44,424 bases of DNA from Gemmatimonadota bacterium. Lineage in GTDB: Bacteria; Gemmatimonadota; Gemmatimonadetes; Gemmatimonadales; GWC2-71-9. This document shows positions 41,675 to 44,424 of this stretch, in pieces. The DNA lies in NCBI GenBank assembly GCA_016199245.1, contig JACQHC010000145.1:1-44424 (forward strand), written 5' to 3'. The translations under genes and the position numbers were made by a program. Position 1 is the first letter of the stretch. Each line of letters starts with the position of its first letter. Below the pieces are notes generated by a model. It worked only from the letters and a program-made list of their open reading frames with translations. It was not told where the DNA came from and made no database searches.

Positions 41675-42112
41675 TCAAGCCCCGCTCAGCGAAGCACGGC
41701 AGTACGCATGAAGTGCGTCGTAGACGATGAATTCCCGCTCCAGGATTTCATGGTCGTCTCGCAAGCCGAGGTGGCGGAATCCTTCGGCGATCGCCTTGAG
41801 CCCCGGCGCCTCCGGCCTGCCGTAGAGATCGGGTGACACGTCGGCACCGTGCACGATTTGTGCGAGGAGCCGAATCGCGGCGTCCTCGACGCGATACCGC
41901 TCGATGATCGCCTCGAAGCTGCATTTGCCGCCGTGATGCCCCAGTTCCACGCCTGAGACGTCGAAGGGAATCGCGCCTTCCCGCTCTGCGACCCCCATGA
42001 CCTCACCCGCTGGTGCGAACAGAAACTCAGCCTCCGGATCTATGAACTTCTTGATGAGCCACGGGCAGGCGACCCGGTCCACCTTCACATGCTCGCGAGT
42101 GACCCATTTCAT
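41675..42112 (-). CDS. ChrB-domain protein (chromate-resistance regulator-like)
   Basis: 145 residues matching the C-terminal ChrB domain: KWVTREHVKVDRVACPWLIKKFIDPEAEFLF at the start, then IPFDVSGVELGHHGGKCSFEAIIERY and later DLYGRPEAPGLKAIAEGF. In chromate operons this domain occurs in ChrB, thought to sense chromate or help regulate the exporter ChrA. No chrA gene is seen here. The conserved D, H, C and E residues could bind metal. A stand-alone version next to exported proteins may have another role. The gap to the next gene is 48 bp, so they may share a transcript. Confidence 0.85.
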   Translation of the reverse strand: MKWVTREHVKVDRVACPWLIKKFIDPEAEFLFAPAGEVMGVAEREGAIPFDVSGVELGHHGGKCSFEAIIERYRVEDAAIRLLAQIVHGADVSPDLYGRPEAPGLKAIAEGFRHLGLRDDHEILEREFIVYDALHAYCRASLSGA

Positions 42113-42133
42113 GAGTGCGACCTCCGGCCCTCA

Positions 42134-42913
42134 TCACTTCGTGATCACGGTGAGATCGTCGAAGTACGTCACCGAATCCGCCTTGGTCCACACTCCCACC
42201 TTGCCCGCGGCGGTGAACGTCGCGTCCTCGATTTCGTACAACTTGGTCCCGTTGAAGTAGACCTCGAAAACGTTCCGGTTTGCTACGAGACGCAGCGTGC
42301 TCCATTGCCCGGCGGGAACATCAGCGGGCTTGCCGTACGTCCGGCCTTCGCCCTTCAGGGGCAGGTCGGTGCGCCTGCCGTTCTCCACCTTGTACAGCAC
42401 GACGTTGTTCTCGCGCGCATTGGCGCGGACGATGTAGTAGTTGTCTTCGTCCTGGAAACGCCATACCAGGCCCGCGGCCTGATCCACCTGGCCGGACACC
42501 GGCTTGAAGCGCACGGTCAGCTCGACGTTCGCGGCCGTCATCCCGTCCAGCACGGCAACCGGGAACCGCGACCCGGTCCGGTCCGGGTCGATTTGCGCCA
42601 GGAACTTACCGCCCTGTTCTTGCCGGACCACCCACTTGCCAGGCGCGCCGACCTTCCGGGTATGGCCAAACGAGAACCCCTGCGGGGGCTGCCCAACCGT
42701 ATCACCCTCGAAGTCGATCTTGCGCGTCTGGCCTTGCGGCGTAGCGGCGAAGATCCACCAACACAGGGAATCAGCCGCTGTGCTACGGGGAGCCGCCAGC
42801 GAGGTGACCAACTCGTCTGCACAGGCCGTTTGCTGGCCAGCCGCGAAGGTCGCAATGGCGCCCACCAGGAGAACCGTGACGAACCGCCCGGTCCTAAGTC
42901 CCCTACGCATCAT
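42134..42913 (-). CDS. Secreted concanavalin-like (DUF1080/LamG-type) domain protein
   Basis: The start at 42913 (MMRRGLRTGRF) has GGAGGAGG directly upstream, and a signal peptide (FVTVLLVGAIATFAAG) follows. The rest is one beta-sandwich domain: IDFEGDTVGQPPQGFSFG, then VELTVRFKPVSGQVDQAAGLVWRF, DNYYIVRANARENNVVLYKV, GQWSTLRLVANRNVFEVYFNG and the ending VTYFDDLTV. This matches the 3-keto-disaccharide-hydrolase-like / LamG fold, which binds or cleaves sugars; no catalytic residues can be pointed out. Two cysteines lie near the N terminus. Likely periplasmic or extracellular, placed between ChrB-like and sensor-kinase genes. Confidence 0.75.
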   Translation of the reverse strand: MMRRGLRTGRFVTVLLVGAIATFAAGQQTACADELVTSLAAPRSTAADSLCWWIFAATPQGQTRKIDFEGDTVGQPPQGFSFGHTRKVGAPGKWVVRQEQGGKFLAQIDPDRTGSRFPVAVLDGMTAANVELTVRFKPVSGQVDQAAGLVWRFQDEDNYYIVRANARENNVVLYKVENGRRTDLPLKGEGRTYGKPADVPAGQWSTLRLVANRNVFEVYFNGTKLYEIEDATFTAAGKVGVWTKADSVTYFDDLTVITK

Positions 42914-42995
42914 GTCCTCCTCCCAAGAGCGCATGGAAACCGCGATCCACTCAAGGGCGGAGCGGCGCACCGGCAGAGACGCCAGACCGTTCGCT

Positions 42996-44423
42996 TCACC
43001 GATCCTCCGGTGCGCCCTGGGGCGCTGCCGCCGCAGCGGTCGACGAGTCGGGCGCGACGTCACCCGCTGGCCCGCGGGAGGGGAGCACGATGCGAAACGT
43101 GCTCCCACGCCCCAGCGCGCTGCCCAGCTCCACCCGCCCGCCGTGCGACTCCGCCGCCAGCCGTACGATCGCCAGTCCCAGGCCGGCGCCTGGCTGTCCC
43201 TCGGCTTGCGCGGGGCGCGCGCGGTAGAACCGGTCGAAGACGGCCGTGTGGTGTTCCGGCGCGATTCCGGGGCCGGTATCCCGCACTTCGACGTACGACT
43301 CGCCACCGGGAGTACGCCCTGCGGTCACGGTGATCGTCCCCCCGGGCGGGGTATACTTGATGGCGTTGTCCAGCAGGTTGATCACGGCGTGCCGGAGCAG
43401 CAGGCGATCCCCCGTGGTCGGAACGGCACCATGATCTTCGACCGTCAGTCGCTGGTTCCTCTCTTCAGCCAGCACACCGATGTCGTCCGCGACTTCGCGA
43501 GCCAGTTCCGCCAAGTCGAGGGGAGCGAGCGCGAGCCGCGCGGTGGGAGACTCCGCCCGCGTGATGGTCAACAGCGCCTCCACCAGGCGGGTCAGCCGGT
43601 CGCTCTCCTCCAGGATGCTGCCGATGACGCTCCGCAGGCCTTCGACGTTGCGCTCCCGCTGGAGGCCCACCTCCCCGACGCTCCGAATGGCCGTCAGCGG
43701 GGTGCGCAGCTCGTGTGATGCGTCGGCCGTGAAGCGCTTCAATTGGGCGAAGGACGCCTCCAGCCGTGAGAGCAGATCGTTGAACACCCCGGCCAACCGA
43801 CCGAATTCGTCGCTCGGGTTCGCCACTGGCAGCCGTTCAGACAGCTGATCGGCCGAAATCGAACCGGCCTTTGCCGTGATCGCGCGCACCGGGGCCAGCA
43901 CGCGACCTGCGAGGAACAAGCCGGCCACAGACGCCAGTACCAGCGTCGCGGGGACGGTGAACATCAGGGTCAGCCCAAGGGCCGCCAGAGAGCGTTCCAT
44001 GAGACTGGCGTCACGTGCCACGACGAAACGCCTCGGCCCGCCGCGCGTCGCCGACTCCCCGCGGTGCATCCGGAATGGCCGGCCATCCCTCGCGACCCAG
44101 CGCCAGCTGTCGCCACCGTGCGCCGACGCTAGAGCATCCGTGAGGCCGGCACCGGTCCAGGCCGCTGACGCGTAGCCGGTGTTGTCTCCGGGTGCGACCC
44201 AGAATGCCGTCACCACGCCGTGCTCGTCCAGTTCACCCACCTCGTCCGGATCGTGACGGAGGGTGTACGCCAGGCCGGCAGCATCGCTCGCCAGCTGCGC
44301 CTCCAGCGCCCGGTTCCACCCTGCCCGGGCCAGGAGGTAGACGAAAACCGCGAACACCACGATGAAGGCGGCCAGGACGGCCGAGTACCAGAGCGTCAGC
44401 CGCATGCGCGCGCTCTGCCACAC
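42996..44423 (-). CDS. Membrane sensor histidine kinase (HAMP-HisKA-HATPase), runs to the window edge
   Basis: Two membrane helices (about residues 12-32 and 150-172) flank a periplasmic loop; then HAMP (LAPVRAITAKAGSISADQLS), the dimerisation/phosphoacceptor helix with His237 in ADASHELRTPLTAI, and an ATPase domain with N-box INLLDNAIKYTPPGG, G1 DTGPGIAP, F-box FDRFYRAR and G2 GAGLGLAIV. The layout is that of CusS/heavy-metal-type or QseC-type sensors. It would phosphorylate a response regulator, probably encoded just beyond the window. GTG at 44423 or ATG at 44405 may be the start; a longer start outside is also possible. The tail is Ala/Pro-rich. Confidence 0.92.
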   Translation of the reverse strand: MWQSARMRLTLWYSAVLAAFIVVFAVFVYLLARAGWNRALEAQLASDAAGLAYTLRHDPDEVGELDEHGVVTAFWVAPGDNTGYASAAWTGAGLTDALASAHGGDSWRWVARDGRPFRMHRGESATRGGPRRFVVARDASLMERSLAALGLTLMFTVPATLVLASVAGLFLAGRVLAPVRAITAKAGSISADQLSERLPVANPSDEFGRLAGVFNDLLSRLEASFAQLKRFTADASHELRTPLTAIRSVGEVGLQRERNVEGLRSVIGSILEESDRLTRLVEALLTITRAESPTARLALAPLDLAELAREVADDIGVLAEERNQRLTVEDHGAVPTTGDRLLLRHAVINLLDNAIKYTPPGGTITVTAGRTPGGESYVEVRDTGPGIAPEHHTAVFDRFYRARPAQAEGQPGAGLGLAIVRLAAESHGGRVELGSALGRGSTFRIVLPSRGPAGDVAPDSSTAAAAAPQGAPEDR

Positions 44424-44424
44424 C

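Overview
High-GC bacterial chromosome segment, most likely from Gemmatimonadota. The inference rests on gene content: several membrane Ser/Thr kinases with large TPR-like C-terminal regions, a pair of DUF5916-type proteins (family-9 carbohydrate-binding-like domain plus beta-barrel), many secreted amidohydrolases and metallopeptidases, a choice-of-anchor-V protein, and frequent GTG/TTG starts with 4-base stop/start overlaps. I see no rRNA, tRNA, phage, IS element or CRISPR array.

Layout. 1-3.5 kb: 5' end of a DsbA-like thioredoxin gene with a coupled small gene, a small plus-strand gene with a terminator, then a tightly overlapping minus operon (CDP-alcohol phosphatidyltransferase, envelope barrel protein, OsmC-like protein, second envelope protein) divergent from a stand-alone cyclic-nucleotide-binding protein. 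3.5-9.5 kb: full-length M16 peptidase, TPR protein, argJ, and a SnoaL-like lipoprotein. 9.7-20.4 kb: a signalling island with three Hanks-type kinases. The first is a bare kinase domain. The second lies at the end of a plus-strand cluster that also encodes a metzincin-like protein and a HEAT/carboxypeptidase-regulatory-domain lipoprotein. The third is a minus-strand paralogue of the second. Both large kinases are followed immediately by very small genes whose products end in a proline run and a final glutamate; one of these small genes has been tandemly duplicated. 20.5-29.8 kb: amidohydrolase plus S4 protein, a candidate structured RNA with a very strong terminator, an FMN hydroxy-acid oxidase, an Nramp-like transporter, a CxxCH secreted protein, a frameshifted PAS-GAF gene, an M28 peptidase, an NAD(P)-binding protein and ferritin. 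29.9-44.4 kb: large Ig-like/M30-like lipoprotein, APC permease, YtcJ-like amidohydrolase lipoprotein, DHH phosphoesterase, two DUF5916 proteins, a ChrB-domain protein, a secreted LamG/DUF1080-like protein, and a HAMP histidine kinase that runs to the window edge.

Most unusual features. (1) The kinase/small-peptide modules at 9.7-20.4 kb. If the shared C-terminal signature and the conserved position after the kinase hold up elsewhere, this could be an undescribed signalling system. (2) A family of intergenic elements (8841-8970, 28521-28592, 32781-32880, 34331-34430) built from GGCGA-type units repeating every 10 bp, one helical turn, in two inverted arms. Three of the four sit between converging genes, and two of them supply the last codons and the stop codon of a neighbouring protein.
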